Of a DNA stretch of 64,000 bases, positions 46,781 through 61,086 are shown piece after piece. The translations under genes were made by a program, and so were the position numbers. Each line of letters starts with the position of its first letter. Within the stretch, counting starts at the first letter, position 1. Below the pieces are notes generated by a model that ran no database searches, was not told where the DNA came from, and saw only the letters and a program-made list of their open reading frames with translations. Source of the stretch: Pantoea phytobeneficialis (lineage in GTDB: Bacteria; Pseudomonadota; Gammaproteobacteria; Enterobacterales; Enterobacteriaceae); the NCBI RefSeq assembly GCF_009728735.1, contig NZ_CP024636.1:176150-240149 (forward strand), in the 5' to 3' direction.

Positions 46781-47539
46781 ATGGCAGATGAATCACAGCA
46801 GGAAACTACCCACTTTGGCTTTCAGACCGTCGCCAAAAGCGAAAAGGCAGATAAAGTCGCCGACGTGTTTCACTCCGTAGCGGCAAAATATGACCTGATG
46901 AACGATCTGATGTCGTTTGGCATCCATCGTGTCTGGAAGCGTTTCACCATCGACAGCAGCGGCGTTCGCCGTGGGCAGCGCGTGTTGGACCTCGCCGGTG
47001 GTACGGGCGATCTGACGGCAAAATTTTCCCGTCTGGTGGGCGAAACGGGCCAGGTGGTGCTGGCGGATATCAACAGCTCAATGCTGAAGATGGGCCGCGA
47101 GAAACTGCGTAATCTTGGCATTTCCGGCAACGTCAGCTATGTGCAGGCGAATGCCGAAGCGTTGCCATTCCCGGATAACTATTTCGATTGCATCACCATC
47201 TCTTTCGGTCTGCGTAACGTAACCGAGAAAGAGAAAGCGCTGGCATCGATGTTCCGCGTGCTGAAACCGGGTGGCCGTCTGCTGGTGCTGGAGTTCTCCA
47301 AACCGTTGCTGGAACCGCTCAGCAAAGCCTACGATGCTTACTCGTTCCATATTCTGCCGCGCATTGGTCAACTGGTGGCGAAGGATGCAGAAAGCTATCG
47401 CTATCTGGCGGAATCCATCCGTATGCATCCCGATCAGGAAACCCTGAAGGCGATGATGAATGACGTCGGTTTCGAAAATACCACTTACTTCAACATGACT
47501 GGCGGCATTGTCGCGCTGCATCGCGGCTTTAAGTTCTGA
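46781..47539 (+). CDS. ubiE: ubiquinone/menaquinone C-methyltransferase
   Basis: UbiE methylates demethylmenaquinone and the C2 position of the ubiquinone ring precursor using SAM. ATG 46781 gives 252 residues, starting [23 protein letters not shown] (E. coli 251). SAM motif I is [12 protein letters not shown] (68-79); [11 protein letters not shown] and [15 protein letters not shown] are further family blocks. It heads the ubiE-ubiJ-ubiB cluster. Confidence 0.98.
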   Translation: MADESQQETTHFGFQTVAKSEKADKVADVFHSVAAKYDLMNDLMSFGIHRVWKRFTIDSSGVRRGQRVLDLAGGTGDLTAKFSRLVGETGQVVLADINSSMLKMGREKLRNLGISGNVSYVQANAEALPFPDNYFDCITISFGLRNVTEKEKALASMFRVLKPGGRLLVLEFSKPLLEPLSKAYDAYSFHILPRIGQLVAKDAESYRYLAESIRMHPDQETLKAMMNDVGFENTTYFNMTGGIVALHRGFKF

Positions 47540-47551
47540 CAAATCATGGCG

Positions 47552-48157
47552 ATGACTTTCACTCCTTTGATTACTGGCGGTCTTGAGACCGCCCTGAATC
47601 GTGTTTTATACCGCGATCGCAGCCTGAAAGCCGCGCGTCAGCGTCTGGCGGGTAAGGTGCTGATGCTGCGCTTGCAGGAACTCTCCTTCCCGCTGGTGCT
47701 GGTGTTCAGCGAAAACCAGCTGGATGTGCTGAGTGACTGGCAGGACAGCAGCGATTGCACTGTCAGTTTACGTTTCAGCACCTTGCCGAAATTACGTGAC
47801 CGCCAGCAACTCACCAGCCTGATTCGCAGCGGCGAACTGGAAGTGGAAGGCGACTTGCAGGTGGTGCAGCAATTCTCGGCGTTAATGGATTTAGCGGAGC
47901 TGGATCCGGCGGAATATCTCGCGCCGTGGATTGGCGATATCGCCGCACAAGGTATTAGCCAGGCTGCACAGCGGGCGCTGACCTTTGTTAAACACGAGGT
48001 TACGCGTCGCCAGGATTATCTTGGTCAGACGCTGACGGAAGAGTGGCGACTGGCTCCGGGTGCGCTGGAACTGGCCTGGTTTTGCGAGGAAGTGGAAGCG
48101 ATGGACCGTTCGCTTGATGCGCTTGAGGCGCGTTTAGCACAGCTGGAGGCGAAATGA
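47552..48157 (+). CDS. ubiJ: ubiquinone biosynthesis accessory factor UbiJ
   Basis: UbiJ is an SCP2-domain, lipid-binding subunit of the cytosolic Ubi metabolon with UbiK. Starting at ATG 47552 gives 201 residues, equal to E. coli, beginning [22 protein letters not shown]; the ATG at 47546 is equally possible. [27 protein letters not shown] and the C-terminal coiled coil ([13 protein letters not shown]) are family features. Its stop overlaps ubiB by 4 bases. Confidence 0.93.
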   Translation: MTFTPLITGGLETALNRVLYRDRSLKAARQRLAGKVLMLRLQELSFPLVLVFSENQLDVLSDWQDSSDCTVSLRFSTLPKLRDRQQLTSLIRSGELEVEGDLQVVQQFSALMDLAELDPAEYLAPWIGDIAAQGISQAAQRALTFVKHEVTRRQDYLGQTLTEEWRLAPGALELAWFCEEVEAMDRSLDALEARLAQLEAK

Positions 48158-49791
48158 CGCTGGGAGAAATTCGGCGCTTATATTTTATTGTTAAGGTCTT
48201 TCTCACCTATGGCCTTGATGAACTGATCCCACACATGCGCATCACGCTGCCGCTGCGTTTATGGCGGCGCTGCATTTTCTGGCTCCCCAACAAACACAAA
48301 AGCGAATCAATGGGCGTGCGTATCCGTCTGGCGATGGAGCAGTTGGGTCCGGTGTGGATCAAATTTGGTCAGATGCTGTCAACGCGTCGTGACCTGTTTC
48401 CTCCGGCGATTGCAGATGAACTGGCGATTTTGCAGGACCGCGTCGCACCGTTCGATGGTGTAAAAGCCAAAGCGCAGATCGAGAAAGCAATTGGCGGCCC
48501 GGTTGAAACCTGGTTCGACGATTTTGAAATCACCCCGCTGGCGTCAGCGTCAATTGCTCAGGTTCATACCGCGACGCTAAAAGAGAATGGCCGCGAAGTG
48601 GTGATCAAGGTTATCCGTCCCGATATCTTGCCGGTGATCAAAGCGGATATGAAGCTGATCTACCGTCTGGCGCGCTGGGTACCGCGTTTGTTGCCGGATG
48701 GACGCCGTCTGCGCCCGCTAGAAGTGGTGCGCGACTATGAAAAAACCCTGATTGATGAACTCAATTTGTTGCGTGAGGCAGCAAATGCCATCCAGCTGCG
48801 CCGTAACTTTGATCAGAGCCACATGCTGTATGTCCCGGAGATTTTCTCCGACTATTGCAGTGAATCGATGTTGGTGATGGAGCGCATTTACGGCATCCCG
48901 ATTTCTGATGTCGCGACGCTGGAGCAACATGGCGTCAATATGAAACTGCTGGCCGAGCGTGGCGTGCAGGTGTTCTTTACCCAGGTGTTCCGCGACAGTT
49001 TCTTCCATGCCGATATGCATCCCGGCAACATCTTCGTCAGCTATGACCACCCGGAAGACCCGCAATATATCGGTATCGACTGCGGTATCGTTGGCTCACT
49101 GAACAAAGAAGACAAGCGCTACCTGGCGGAGAACTTTATCGCCTTCTTCAACCGCGATTACCGCAAAGTGGCGGAACTGCACGTTGATTCTGGCTGGGTA
49201 CCGCCAGATACCAATGTGGAAGATTTTGAGTTCGCGATTCGTACCGTATGTGAACCCATTTTCGAGAAGCCGCTGGCGGAGATCTCCTTTGGCCATGTGC
49301 TGCTTAATCTGTTCAACACTGCGCGTCGCTTCAACATGGAAGTGCAGCCGCAACTGGTGCTGTTACAAAAAACGCTGCTGTATATTGAAGGCATTGGTCG
49401 CCAACTCTATCCGCAGCTCGATTTGTGGAAAACCGCGAAGCCCTTCCTGGAAGACTGGATTAAAGATCAAATCGGTATTCCGGCGATCCTGCGTGCCGTG
49501 AAAGATAAAGCCCCATTCTGGGCCGAGAAACTGCCGGAGCTGCCGGAGCTGTTCTACGACAGCATGCGTCAGCATAAATTGTTGCAGCACAGCGTCGATA
49601 AACTGGTCACGGATATGAACGCGCAACGCAGCCGACATCATCAGGCGCGTTATCTGTTCGGGGTAGGGGCTACACTGTTATTAAGTGGCACCGCAGTGCT
49701 GCTGAGTCGGCCTGACTGGGATTTCTTCCCGGCGATATTAATGGCCGCAGGCATCGTGACCTGGCTGATAGGCTGGCGCAAGACAAACTGA
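48154..49791 (+). CDS. ubiB: ubiquinone biosynthesis protein kinase-like ATPase UbiB
   Basis: UbiB is an atypical kinase-like (ADCK/ABC1) ATPase anchored in the inner membrane, needed for ubiquinone synthesis. The 545-residue protein has the family KxGQ motif ([12 protein letters not shown]70-Q73), the alanine-rich loop ASASIAQVH, the ADMHPGN and IDCGIVG catalytic segments, and two C-terminal membrane helices. Length matches E. coli (546). Confidence 0.97.
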   Translation: MTLGEIRRLYFIVKVFLTYGLDELIPHMRITLPLRLWRRCIFWLPNKHKSESMGVRIRLAMEQLGPVWIKFGQMLSTRRDLFPPAIADELAILQDRVAPFDGVKAKAQIEKAIGGPVETWFDDFEITPLASASIAQVHTATLKENGREVVIKVIRPDILPVIKADMKLIYRLARWVPRLLPDGRRLRPLEVVRDYEKTLIDELNLLREAANAIQLRRNFDQSHMLYVPEIFSDYCSESMLVMERIYGIPISDVATLEQHGVNMKLLAERGVQVFFTQVFRDSFFHADMHPGNIFVSYDHPEDPQYIGIDCGIVGSLNKEDKRYLAENFIAFFNRDYRKVAELHVDSGWVPPDTNVEDFEFAIRTVCEPIFEKPLAEISFGHVLLNLFNTARRFNMEVQPQLVLLQKTLLYIEGIGRQLYPQLDLWKTAKPFLEDWIKDQIGIPAILRAVKDKAPFWAEKLPELPELFYDSMRQHKLLQHSVDKLVTDMNAQRSRHHQARYLFGVGATLLLSGTAVLLSRPDWDFFPAILMAAGIVTWLIGWRKTN

Positions 49792-49901
49792 TTGTCAGCC
49801 AGATCTAAAACGCGTAATGTCGCAGGCTAAGGCCCGAAATCATATGGGCTTTCTGTGTGTTACATACGACAGTTTTTCACAGAATATTAGAGGCATATCT
49901 C

Positions 49902-50156
49902 ATGGGCGGTATCAGTATTTGGCAATTGTTAATCATTGCCGTCATTGTTGTACTTCTGTTCGGTACCAATAAGCTACGCAATCTGGGTTCGGATTTAGGT
50001 TCTTCCATTCGTGGTTTCAAAAAAGCTATGAGTGATGAAGACGAAAAAAAGGATCAACCGAAGGAGCAGGACGCTGACTTCAACGCCAAAACCCTGGCAG
50101 ATAAACAGCAAACCTCGGCAAGTAAAGACGACGCCAGGAACGACAAGCAGGTATAA
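49902..50156 (+). CDS. tatA: Sec-independent translocase subunit TatA
   Basis: TatA oligomerises to form the conducting element for folded twin-arginine substrates. ATG 49902 gives 84 residues, starting [21 protein letters not shown], a single membrane helix followed by the [24 protein letters not shown] amphipathic helix and an acidic tail. AGAGG lies 9 bases upstream. tatB starts 2 bases after the stop. Confidence 0.98.
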   Translation: MGGISIWQLLIIAVIVVLLFGTNKLRNLGSDLGSSIRGFKKAMSDEDEKKDQPKEQDADFNAKTLADKQQTSASKDDARNDKQV

Positions 50157-50158
50157 CC

Positions 50159-50680
50159 GTGTTCGACATTGGTTTTAGTGAACTGGTATTGGTGTTCGTT
50201 ATCGGGCTGATTGTTCTCGGCCCGCAACGATTACCGGTTGCGGTAAAAACCGTAGTGGGCTGGATTCGGGCGATTCGCTCGCTGGCGGCTAACGTACAGC
50301 ATGAACTGGCGCAGGAACTGAAACTGCAGGAGCTGCAAGATAGCCTGAAGAAGGTGGAAGAAGCGGGCCGTGGCACGCTGTCACCGGAACTGAAAGAATC
50401 GATGGAAGAGCTGCGTAAAACCGCTGACTCCATGAAACGTTCTTATCAGCAGAGCATCGATGTAGAGAAAGCGGAAGATGAAGCCAATACCATTCATACG
50501 CCGCCGCCTGTTGCTCCTGCATCGCCGGTAACACCCGCGACAGCGGAACATCAGGCCAGTGCTCCGGCGCAGACGCCGCAAACCGCGCCGTCTGCCGTGG
50601 AGCAGTCCGATTCCGCCAGTGCATCTCACAGCACAGCGCCAACCGACCCGCAGGTGATGAACGATAAACATGGCCGTTGA
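50159..50680 (+). CDS. tatB: Sec-independent translocase subunit TatB (GTG start)
   Basis: TatB joins TatC in the receptor for twin-arginine signal peptides. The GTG start at 50159 gives 173 residues beginning [26 protein letters not shown], with the TatB-specific E8 and LGPQRLP hinge. A long helical region and a Pro/Ala-rich disordered tail follow. The 3' end overlaps tatC by 11 bases. Confidence 0.97.
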   Translation: MFDIGFSELVLVFVIGLIVLGPQRLPVAVKTVVGWIRAIRSLAANVQHELAQELKLQELQDSLKKVEEAGRGTLSPELKESMEELRKTADSMKRSYQQSIDVEKAEDEANTIHTPPPVAPASPVTPATAEHQASAPAQTPQTAPSAVEQSDSASASHSTAPTDPQVMNDKHGR

Positions 50681-51440
50681 AGATACCCAACCGCTCATCA
50701 GCCATCTGATTGAGCTGCGTAAACGTCTGTTAAACTGCATCATCGCGGTATTTGTCATCTTCCTGGCGCTGATTTACTTCGCCAACGACATCTACCATAT
50801 GGTGGCAGAGCCGTTAATTAGCCAGATGCCCGCCGGTGCCAGCATGATCGCCACCGAAGTTGCGTCGCCTTTCTTTGCCCCGATTAAACTCACCATCATT
50901 GTGTCGGTGTTTCTTGCCGTGCCGGTGATTCTGTATCAGGTATGGGCCTTTATTGCACCGGCGCTCTACCGTCATGAGCGCCGGCTGGTGATGCCACTGT
51001 TGTTCTCCAGCACCTTTTTGTTTTACGTCGGCGTGGCATTTGCTTACTTCGTCGTGTTCCCACTGGCGTTTGGCTTCTTTGCCAAAACTGCGCCGCAGGG
51101 TGTGCAAATCGCCACGGATATCACCCACTATCTCGACTTCGTCATGACCCTGTTCCTGGCGTTTGGGGTCGCGTTTGAGGTGCCGGTCGTGATTGTGCTG
51201 CTGTGCTGGACTGGAATCACCACGCCGGAAGACCTGAAAAAGAAACGTCCATATATTCTGGTTGGCGCATTCGTTGTTGGGATGTTGCTCACACCACCGG
51301 ATGTTTTCTCACAAACTTTGCTCGCTATTCCGATGTACTGCCTGTTTGAAGTCGGCGTATTCTTCTCCCGTTACTATGTGGGGAAAGGACGCAAGGCGGA
51401 GTCAGAATCGGTGGACGAGGAAAATCACACCGAATCCTGA
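50670..51440 (+). CDS. tatC: Sec-independent translocase subunit TatC
   Basis: TatC is the six-helix inner-membrane core receptor of the Tat pathway. The 256-residue protein (E. coli 258) keeps the N-terminal signal-peptide binding region [26 protein letters not shown], and [13 protein letters not shown]. It begins inside tatB. A terminator separates it from tatD. Confidence 0.98.
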   Translation: MAVEDTQPLISHLIELRKRLLNCIIAVFVIFLALIYFANDIYHMVAEPLISQMPAGASMIATEVASPFFAPIKLTIIVSVFLAVPVILYQVWAFIAPALYRHERRLVMPLLFSSTFLFYVGVAFAYFVVFPLAFGFFAKTAPQGVQIATDITHYLDFVMTLFLAFGVAFEVPVVIVLLCWTGITTPEDLKKKRPYILVGAFVVGMLLTPPDVFSQTLLAIPMYCLFEVGVFFSRYYVGKGRKAESESVDEENHTES

Positions 51441-51490
51441 TGCTTTCTTGCAGCAGATCCCGTGTGCGAGCGGGATGACGATAAATCTAA

Positions 51491-51517
51491 ACCGCCCACC
51501 CGTTGGGCGGTTTTTTT
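51491..51517 (+). terminator. tatABC terminator
   Basis: An 8-bp stem (ACCGCCCA, loop, TGGGCGGT) is followed by seven T residues. A second GC hairpin (51453-51474 region) precedes it. tatD begins 15 bases after, so some read-through or a separate promoter is needed. Confidence 0.9.
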
Positions 51518-51531
51518 ATTTGGGAAGAAAC

Positions 51532-52314
51532 ATGTTTGATATCGGTGTAAACCTGACCAGCACGCAATTTGCGAAAGATCGCGAACAGGTCGTAGCGCGT
51601 GCGCGCGAAGCAGGCGTCACCGGCCTGTTAATTACCGGCACCAACGCACTGGAAAGCCAACAGGCGCAGCGGCTGGCGGCACTGCATCCAGGCTACTGCT
51701 GGTCAACTGCGGGTGTTCATCCGCACCATGCCAGCGCATGGTCAGCGGAAACCGCCAATACCCTGCGTCGTCTGGCGGAGAGTGAGCAGGTGGTGGCGAT
51801 TGGCGAATGCGGGCTGGATTTTAACCGCAACTTTTCGGCGCATGATCAGCAGGAATACGCCTTCGATGCACAACTTCAGTTGGCCGCCGAGCTGCAATTA
51901 CCGGTTTTCCTGCATTGCCGTGAAGCGCACGCGCGTTTCGCTGCGATCCTCCAACCCTGGCTGCCGAAACTGGTCGGGGCGGTGGCTCACTGCTTTACCG
52001 GTACCCGTGAGGAGCTGGAATCCTGTCTGGCGATGGGACTGTCGATTGGCATTACCGGTTGGGTGTGCGACGAACGGCGTGGCATGGAGCTGCGGGAGCT
52101 GCTGCCGTTGATCCCGGCAGAACGTCTGCTGCTGGAAACCGACGCGCCGTATTTGCTGCCGCGGGATATGCATCCGCGTCCGACCTCGCGCCGCAACGAA
52201 CCCTGTTTTCTGCCGCACATCGTGCAGCAGGTGGCGTTATGGCGTAATGAGGCGGCAGAGACGTTGGGCGCGCAGGTAGTCGCTAATGCGCGTCAGTTGT
52301 TCAGGCTGGCTTAG
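51532..52314 (+). CDS. tatD: TatD family metal-dependent deoxyribonuclease
   Basis: TatD is a cytosolic TIM-barrel Mg2+-dependent 3'-5' exonuclease; it is not required for Tat export. ATG 51532 gives 260 residues, the E. coli length, beginning [47 protein letters not shown] and [13 protein letters not shown] carry the metal ligands. Its stop overlaps the convergent rfaH by 4 bases. Confidence 0.97.
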   Translation: MFDIGVNLTSTQFAKDREQVVARAREAGVTGLLITGTNALESQQAQRLAALHPGYCWSTAGVHPHHASAWSAETANTLRRLAESEQVVAIGECGLDFNRNFSAHDQQEYAFDAQLQLAAELQLPVFLHCREAHARFAAILQPWLPKLVGAVAHCFTGTREELESCLAMGLSIGITGWVCDERRGMELRELLPLIPAERLLLETDAPYLLPRDMHPRPTSRRNEPCFLPHIVQQVALWRNEAAETLGAQVVANARQLFRLA

Positions 52315-52799
52315 GCTTTACGGAACTGTTTGTTATCCACACTGCGCATTACCTGTTTATTCAGCAGGTTAAGCAGCAGGATTGAGCGGGTTTCACCATC
52401 CGGCTCGGCAAAAATGGCACGCAGACCTTCAAAGGTGCCTTCGGTGATGATCACTTCATCACCGACTTGTGGCGTCTCTGGATCGATCAGGATCTGAGGC
52501 GCATCACTTTGCAGCGCTTCGATCACCTCATAGGGTACCGTAGCTGGCATCGTGCCGAAGCGAACAAAGTGGCTGACGCCACGCGTGCTGCTGATGGTGG
52601 TGGTGTGAATCGCTTCCGGATCGAACTCGATAAACAGATAGTTGGGAAACAGTGGCTCACTCACGGTGGTACGTTTACCACGAACGATTTTCTCCAGCGC
52701 AATCATTGGGCTGAGACAATTCACTGCCTGCCGCTCAAGATGTTCTTTCGCGCGCAACAGTTGTCCACGTTTGCAATAGAGTAAGTACCAGGATTCCAT
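52311..52799 (-). CDS. rfaH: transcription antiterminator RfaH
   Basis: RfaH is a NusG paralogue recruited to ops-containing operons (LPS, capsule, O-antigen) to suppress Rho termination and aid translation. The ATG at 52799 has GGGAG 5 bases upstream and gives 162 residues, equal to E. coli, starting [28 protein letters not shown]. The KOW domain ([25 protein letters not shown]) is complete. It is convergent with tatD and divergent from pepE. Confidence 0.97.
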   Translation of the reverse strand: MESWYLLYCKRGQLLRAKEHLERQAVNCLSPMIALEKIVRGKRTTVSEPLFPNYLFIEFDPEAIHTTTISSTRGVSHFVRFGTMPATVPYEVIEALQSDAPQILIDPETPQVGDEVIITEGTFEGLRAIFAEPDGETRSILLLNLLNKQVMRSVDNKQFRKA

Positions 52800-52930
52800 A
52801 ACTGCTCCCAAAGAATGGACGCTAAGAATAGCAAACCTGCTGTCAGAGTTATAGCGCATCAGCCGGGGGAAACGCAGCCGCGAAACAAATTTCACTACGA
52901 TTTTTCTGAGTCTTAACCCTTTAATGACGT

Positions 52931-52961
52931 TTATCGCAAGAAAATTGACGTCTGGCGATAA
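52931..52961. promoter_or_regulatory. inverted repeat in the rfaH-pepE region
   Basis: TTATCGC (52931-52937) and GCGATAA (52955-52961) are perfect inverted copies 17 bases apart, flanking a TTGACG that resembles a -35. It may be an operator or part of a divergent promoter; no known regulator is recognised. Confidence 0.3.
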
Positions 52962-53008
52962 TCTGTATCAGACTCCTTCTCCATCTTATGAATGAAAAGG
53001 ACCGTCTG

Positions 53009-53740
53009 ATGGAACTGTTCCTGTTAAGTAATGGCAAGCTGGCCGATGATGCGCCGTTGTTGAGCTACGCCCACCCGCAGCTGCATGCGATGATTGCGCA
53101 ACGCGGTATTACCTCCGCCGTACTGGTGCCTTACGCGATTATTCGTGGTGATCATGCCCAGCGCGCGCAGGATCTCAGTGACTCTCTCGGTATCCAGGTG
53201 CGTACCGTGCATGAGTTCGACTCACCGCTGGCTGCCATTGAACAGGCAGAGTTGATTCTGGTCAGCGGCGGTAACACCTGGCTGCTCAATCAAATGCTGC
53301 ATGAGCATGGGTTAATTGTGGCGATTCAGCGCGCGGTGCGTGAACGTCAGGTGCCTTATGTTGGCTGGAGTGCCGGATGCAATGTGGCAACCCCGTCGAT
53401 CCGTACCACCAATGATATGCCGGTGCGTAGCAGCGTGGTCTTGCCTGCGCTGGGACTGTTTCCGGTGCAAATCAACCCACATTATCTCGATGCGCACGTC
53501 AGCGGCCATATGGGCGAAACCCGTGATGAACGGCTGGCGGAGTTTTGTGCGGTCAACCCGCATGAGTCGGTGATTGCCTTACGTGAAGGCAGCTTCTTGC
53601 ACGTTAGCGAAAATTGTCTGCGTTATTACAGCGCGCGTGGGGAAGATTTTAAGGTGTTCCGCCACGGCGAGCCGATCGCCGCCTTCCATGACGTGCTGGC
53701 GCTGCAATCGTTGGTGCCTTTTTCCTGTCAGCCCGCCTGA
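53009..53740 (+). CDS. pepE: dipeptidase E (alpha-aspartyl peptidase)
   Basis: PepE is a cytosolic serine peptidase cleaving N-terminal Asp-X dipeptides. ATG 53009 with AAGGA 8 bases upstream gives 243 residues. The triad is S121 (GWSAGCN), D136 (TTNDMP) and H158 (INPHYL), each one above Salmonella numbering. SGGNTWLLNQ is the family glycine-rich turn. In E. coli pepE is elsewhere; here it lies between rfaH and ubiD. Confidence 0.92.
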   Translation: MELFLLSNGKLADDAPLLSYAHPQLHAMIAQRGITSAVLVPYAIIRGDHAQRAQDLSDSLGIQVRTVHEFDSPLAAIEQAELILVSGGNTWLLNQMLHEHGLIVAIQRAVRERQVPYVGWSAGCNVATPSIRTTNDMPVRSSVVLPALGLFPVQINPHYLDAHVSGHMGETRDERLAEFCAVNPHESVIALREGSFLHVSENCLRYYSARGEDFKVFRHGEPIAAFHDVLALQSLVPFSCQPA

Positions 53741-53813
53741 CGCAGAAACCTCAACATGCCCGCAGAATCGGCCCTATAATGGCCGATTCCTCTGGGCTGG
53801 AAGTTAACCCTAC

Positions 53814-55298
53814 ATGAAATATCAGGATTTACGTGATTTCCTTGCGCTGCTGGAGCAGCGGGGCGAGTTAAAACGCATCTCTCAGGCGATCGATCCCGAA
53901 CTGGAGATGACCGAAATTGCCGACCGCACTCTGCGTGCCGGTGGCCCGGCGCTGCTGTTTGAAAACCCGAAAGGTTATGACATGCCGGTGCTGTGCAACC
54001 TGTTTGGTACGCCCAAGCGCGTGGCAATGGGCATGGGCCAGGAAGATGTCAGCGCACTGCGCGAAGTGGGTAAACTGCTGGCGTTTCTTAAAGAGCCTGA
54101 GCCGCCGAAAGGTTTTCGCGATCTGTTCGACAAGATGCCGCAGTTTAAGCAGGTGCTGAACATGCCAACCAAGCGGTTGCGTAATGCGCCGTGCCAGGAA
54201 GAAGTGTTTAGCGGTGACGAGGTCGATTTATCGCGCATCCCGGTAATGAAATGCTGGCCGGACGACGCCGCGCCGTTAATTACCTGGGGTTTAACCGTCA
54301 CGCGTGGACCGCATAAAGAGCGGCAGAATCTCGGCATCTATCGTCAGCAGGTGATTGGCAAAAACCGTCTGATCATGCGCTGGTTATCACATCGCGGTGG
54401 CGCACTCGATTTTCAGGAGTGGTGCAAAGCCCATCCCGGCGAACGTTTCCCGGTTGCGGTGGCTCTGGGGGCGGATCCCGCCACCATCCTCGGCGCAGTG
54501 ACGCCGGTGCCGGATACGTTGTCCGAATACGCCTTCGCGGGCCTGCTGCGCGGCAATAAAACCGAAGTGGTGAAGTGCCTCTCCAACGACCTGGAAGTAC
54601 CCGCCAGCGCTGAAATTGTGCTGGAAGGCTACATCGAACCCGGCGACATGGCCCCTGAAGGTCCGTACGGCGACCACACCGGCTACTACAATGAAGTAGA
54701 TAGCTTCCCGGTGTTTACCGTGACGCACATAACGCAACGTCGTAACCCGATTTATCACTCAACCTATACCGGCCGTCCACCGGATGAACCGGCAGTGTTG
54801 GGGGTGGCGCTGAACGAAGTGCTGGTGCCGATTCTGATTAAGCAGTTCCCGGAGATTGTGGATTTTTATCTGCCGCCGGAAGGGTGTTCGTATCGGCTGG
54901 CCGTGGTGACCATGAAAAAACAGTACGCTGGTCATGCCAAGCGCGTGATGTTTGGCGTCTGGTCGTTCCTGCGGCAGTTCATGTACACCAAATTTGTTAT
55001 TGTGTGTGACGATGACGTCAATGCGCGTGACTGGAACGATGTGATCTGGGCCATTACCACCCGTATGGATCCGGCGCGTGACACGGTGCTGGTGGAAAAT
55101 ACGCCGATCGATTATCTCGATTTTGCGTCACCGGTTTCCGGGCTGGGTTCGAAGATGGGCCTCGATGCCACCAATAAATGGCCGGGCGAAACCACGCGTG
55201 AGTGGGGCACACCGATTGTGAAAGATCCGGCGGTCACGGCGCGTATCGACGCCATTTGGGATGAGTTAGGCATTTTTGCCGAGCCGCCACAGCGCTGA
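53814..55298 (+). CDS. ubiD: 4-hydroxy-3-polyprenylbenzoate decarboxylase
   Basis: UbiD removes the carboxyl group of 3-octaprenyl-4-hydroxybenzoate using prenylated FMN from UbiX. The 494-residue protein (E. coli 497) starts [51 protein letters not shown] and [23 protein letters not shown] contain the cofactor and catalytic Arg-Glu-Glu/Asp residues. fre follows in E. coli order. Confidence 0.98.
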   Translation: MKYQDLRDFLALLEQRGELKRISQAIDPELEMTEIADRTLRAGGPALLFENPKGYDMPVLCNLFGTPKRVAMGMGQEDVSALREVGKLLAFLKEPEPPKGFRDLFDKMPQFKQVLNMPTKRLRNAPCQEEVFSGDEVDLSRIPVMKCWPDDAAPLITWGLTVTRGPHKERQNLGIYRQQVIGKNRLIMRWLSHRGGALDFQEWCKAHPGERFPVAVALGADPATILGAVTPVPDTLSEYAFAGLLRGNKTEVVKCLSNDLEVPASAEIVLEGYIEPGDMAPEGPYGDHTGYYNEVDSFPVFTVTHITQRRNPIYHSTYTGRPPDEPAVLGVALNEVLVPILIKQFPEIVDFYLPPEGCSYRLAVVTMKKQYAGHAKRVMFGVWSFLRQFMYTKFVIVCDDDVNARDWNDVIWAITTRMDPARDTVLVENTPIDYLDFASPVSGLGSKMGLDATNKWPGETTREWGTPIVKDPAVTARIDAIWDELGIFAEPPQR

Positions 55299-55345
55299 TG
55301 GCGGCGAGCAAACCATAAAAACAAACGACCCGACAGAGGGAACGC

Positions 55346-56047
55346 ATGACAACGTTAAGCTGCAAAGTGACTTCGGTTGAAGCAATTACGGATACCGTCT
55401 ACCGCGTCCGTTTGATCCCGGAAGCGGATTTTAGCTTTCGTGCCGGACAGTACCTGATGGTGGTGATGGATGAGCGCGATAAGCGTCCCTTTTCCCTCGC
55501 CTCTACGCCGATGGAAAAAGACATCATTGAGCTGCATATCGGTGCCTCTGAGTTGAATCTCTATGCGATGGCGGTGATGGAGCGTATCCAGAACCAGCGT
55601 GAAATTACCGTGGATATGCCGCACGGCGATGCCTGGCTGCGCGAAGAGAGCGATCGTCCCATCATCCTGATTGCCGGCGGTACCGGTTTCTCCTACGCCC
55701 GCTCCATTCTGCTGACCGCGCTGGCGCAGCAGCCCGATCGTGATATCGCCATTTACTGGGGCGGCCGCGAACTCACGCATTTGTACGATCTTGACGAACT
55801 GAATGCGCTGGCGGTGAAACACCCACATCTGAAGGTGATTCCAGTGGTGGAGCAGCCGGGAGCAGGTTGGCAGGGACGTACCGGGACGGTGCTGACGGCA
55901 GTGATGCAGGACTACGCCACGCTAAGTGGGCACGATATCTATATTGCAGGCCGGTTTGAAATGGCGAAGATTGCCCGCGAGCGCTTCTGCGCGGAACGCG
56001 GTGCGCTGGAAGCGCAGATGTACGGCGATGCCTTTGCCTTTATCTGA
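55346..56047 (+). CDS. fre: NAD(P)H-flavin reductase
   Basis: Fre reduces free FMN, FAD and riboflavin with NAD(P)H and supports ribonucleotide reductase activation and other reductions. The 233-residue protein equals E. coli Fre. The flavin-binding segment is RPFSLASTP; the NAD(P)-binding segments are [14 protein letters not shown] and [14 protein letters not shown]. It lies 47 bases after ubiD. Confidence 0.97.
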   Translation: MTTLSCKVTSVEAITDTVYRVRLIPEADFSFRAGQYLMVVMDERDKRPFSLASTPMEKDIIELHIGASELNLYAMAVMERIQNQREITVDMPHGDAWLREESDRPIILIAGGTGFSYARSILLTALAQQPDRDIAIYWGGRELTHLYDLDELNALAVKHPHLKVIPVVEQPGAGWQGRTGTVLTAVMQDYATLSGHDIYIAGRFEMAKIARERFCAERGALEAQMYGDAFAFI

Positions 56048-56062
56048 TAGCGGCTAAGCCAT

Positions 56063-56136
56063 CGTAGCGGCGCGATTTATCGCGCAATTTTGTGCGAGCT
56101 GGCAGAAAAATCCGCGCGATAAATCGCGCAGCTACG
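56063..56136 (+). repeat. palindromic repeat copy E (paired arms, 74 bp)
   Basis: CGTAGCGGCGCGATTTATCG (from 56063) and CGATAAATCGCGCAGCTACG (to 56136) pair with one mismatch around a spacer. The first 28 bases are identical to copy D, and both copies are 74 bp long. It lies between fre and the convergent fadA terminator. Confidence 0.9.
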
Positions 56137-56161
56137 TGGGTATGTGTGGGTTGCATAAGGC

Positions 56162-56186
56162 AAAAAAGCCCGCCCGAAAGGGCGGG
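56162..56186 (-). terminator. fadBA terminator
   Basis: On the minus strand a perfect 7-bp stem (CCCGCCC, loop TTTC, GGGCGGG) is followed by C and six T residues, 24 bases after the fadA stop. Confidence 0.93.
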
Positions 56187-56209
56187 AAATCATGCAGGTG
56201 GTCAACGTA

Positions 56210-59567
<3,358 letters not shown>

Positions 59568-59594
59568 GTCCGTCTCCTGAAACCGCGAAAGTTG

Positions 59595-59611
59595 ATCTGG
59601 TCATACCAGAT
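59595..59611 (-). promoter_or_regulatory. FadR operator of fadBA
   Basis: ATCTGGTCATACCAGAT is a near-perfect palindrome matching the FadR operator; the E. coli fadB site differs only in the centre. It lies 28 bases upstream of fadB, so fadBA should be repressed until long-chain acyl-CoA releases FadR. Confidence 0.88.
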
Positions 59612-59754
59612 GATCGTGAGTGTGAGTTCGATGTTAATTTTTTGCAAACAAGAGTTTGATTATTTGATACAGCGATCACAGCGCGCAGGGGCACGGCATC
59701 ACGGACGCGGCTATGCTACACTGCGGCCATTTTCGCGATATTGGAGACAAGTTC

Positions 59755-61086
59755 ATGGATTCACTGAAAACCCTGTATCACGCGCATATCAATACGCTAC
59801 AACAGCGTGCGCAGCAGGTGCTGGCGCGTTTTAAACTCGATGCTATGTTGATTCACTCTGGCGAGTTGCTGACGGTGTTCCTCGACGATCACGACTATCC
59901 ATTTAAGGTGAATCCGCAGTTCAAAGCCTGGGTGCCGGTGACGCAGGTGCCTAACTGCTGGTTATGGATTGACGGCGTGAATAAACCGAAACTGTGGTTC
60001 TATTCACCGGTGGATTACTGGCACAACGTGGAGCCGCTGCCGAATAGCTTCTGGACCGGAGATGTTGACGTTATCGGCCTGAAAAATGCTGACGAAATTG
60101 CACAACTGCTTCCGACCCAGCGCGACAATGTGGCTTATATCGGGCCAGTGCCAAACCGTGCCACCCAGTTGGGCATCAAGGCGGATAGCATCAACCCCAA
60201 AGGGGTGATCGATTTCCTGCATTACCATCGCAGCATCAAAACCGACTATGAACTGGCCTGTATGCGTGAAGCGCAGAAGCTGGCAGTGGCGGGACATCGT
60301 GCGGCCAAAGAAGCCTTCTTCTCTGGCATGAGTGAGTTCGATATCAATATCGCTTACCTGAGTGCGACCGGCCACCGTGATATCGATGTGCCTTACGGTA
60401 ACATCATCGCGCTGAATGAACATGCCGCCGTGCTCCATTACACCAAACTGGATCATCAGCCGCCCGCGAAGCGCCACAGCTTTTTGATTGACGCCGGTGC
60501 TGAGTACCTTGGTTATGCCGCCGATTTGACGCGCAGTTACGCCGCCCAGGCGAAATCACGCTACGCCGAGATGGTTGAAACCATGAACAAAGAGGAGCTG
60601 GCGCTGATTGCCACCCTTAAAGCGGGCGTGCGATATACCGATTATCATCTACAGATGCACCAACGCATTGCGCGTATGCTGTTGAAGTTTGAACTGGTGA
60701 AGGGACTGAGCGAAGAAACGCTGGTGGCGGAAGATTTAACCGGTCCATTTATGCCGCATGGTCTTGGTCATCCGTTGGGGCTTCAGGTGCATGACGTGGC
60801 CGGTTTTATGCAGGATGATAAAGGTACGCACCTGGCCGCTCCGGCACAGTATCCGTATCTGCGCTGCACCCGCGTGCTGGAGCCAGGCATGGTGCTGACC
60901 ATTGAGCCGGGCTTTTATATTATCGATTCACTGCTGGCTGCACTGCGTACCGGTAAGTACAAAGATCACTTTGACTGGCAGGCGATCGATGCGCTGAAAC
61001 CGTATGGCGGCATCCGCATTGAGGATAACGTGGTGATTCATGCCAACCGGATTGAAAACATGACGCGCGATCTGCATCTGGCCTGA
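59755..61086 (+). CDS. pepQ: Xaa-Pro dipeptidase (prolidase)
   Basis: PepQ is a Mn2+-dependent M24 dipeptidase for X-Pro dipeptides. ATG 59755 gives 443 residues, equal to E. coli. Metal ligands D246 and D257 ([18 protein letters not shown]), [22 protein letters not shown] and IRIEDNV are in order. It is divergent from fadB, and its stop shares a base with yigZ. Confidence 0.97.
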   Translation: MDSLKTLYHAHINTLQQRAQQVLARFKLDAMLIHSGELLTVFLDDHDYPFKVNPQFKAWVPVTQVPNCWLWIDGVNKPKLWFYSPVDYWHNVEPLPNSFWTGDVDVIGLKNADEIAQLLPTQRDNVAYIGPVPNRATQLGIKADSINPKGVIDFLHYHRSIKTDYELACMREAQKLAVAGHRAAKEAFFSGMSEFDINIAYLSATGHRDIDVPYGNIIALNEHAAVLHYTKLDHQPPAKRHSFLIDAGAEYLGYAADLTRSYAAQAKSRYAEMVETMNKEELALIATLKAGVRYTDYHLQMHQRIARMLLKFELVKGLSEETLVAEDLTGPFMPHGLGHPLGLQVHDVAGFMQDDKGTHLAAPAQYPYLRCTRVLEPGMVLTIEPGFYIIDSLLAALRTGKYKDHFDWQAIDALKPYGGIRIEDNVVIHANRIENMTRDLHLA

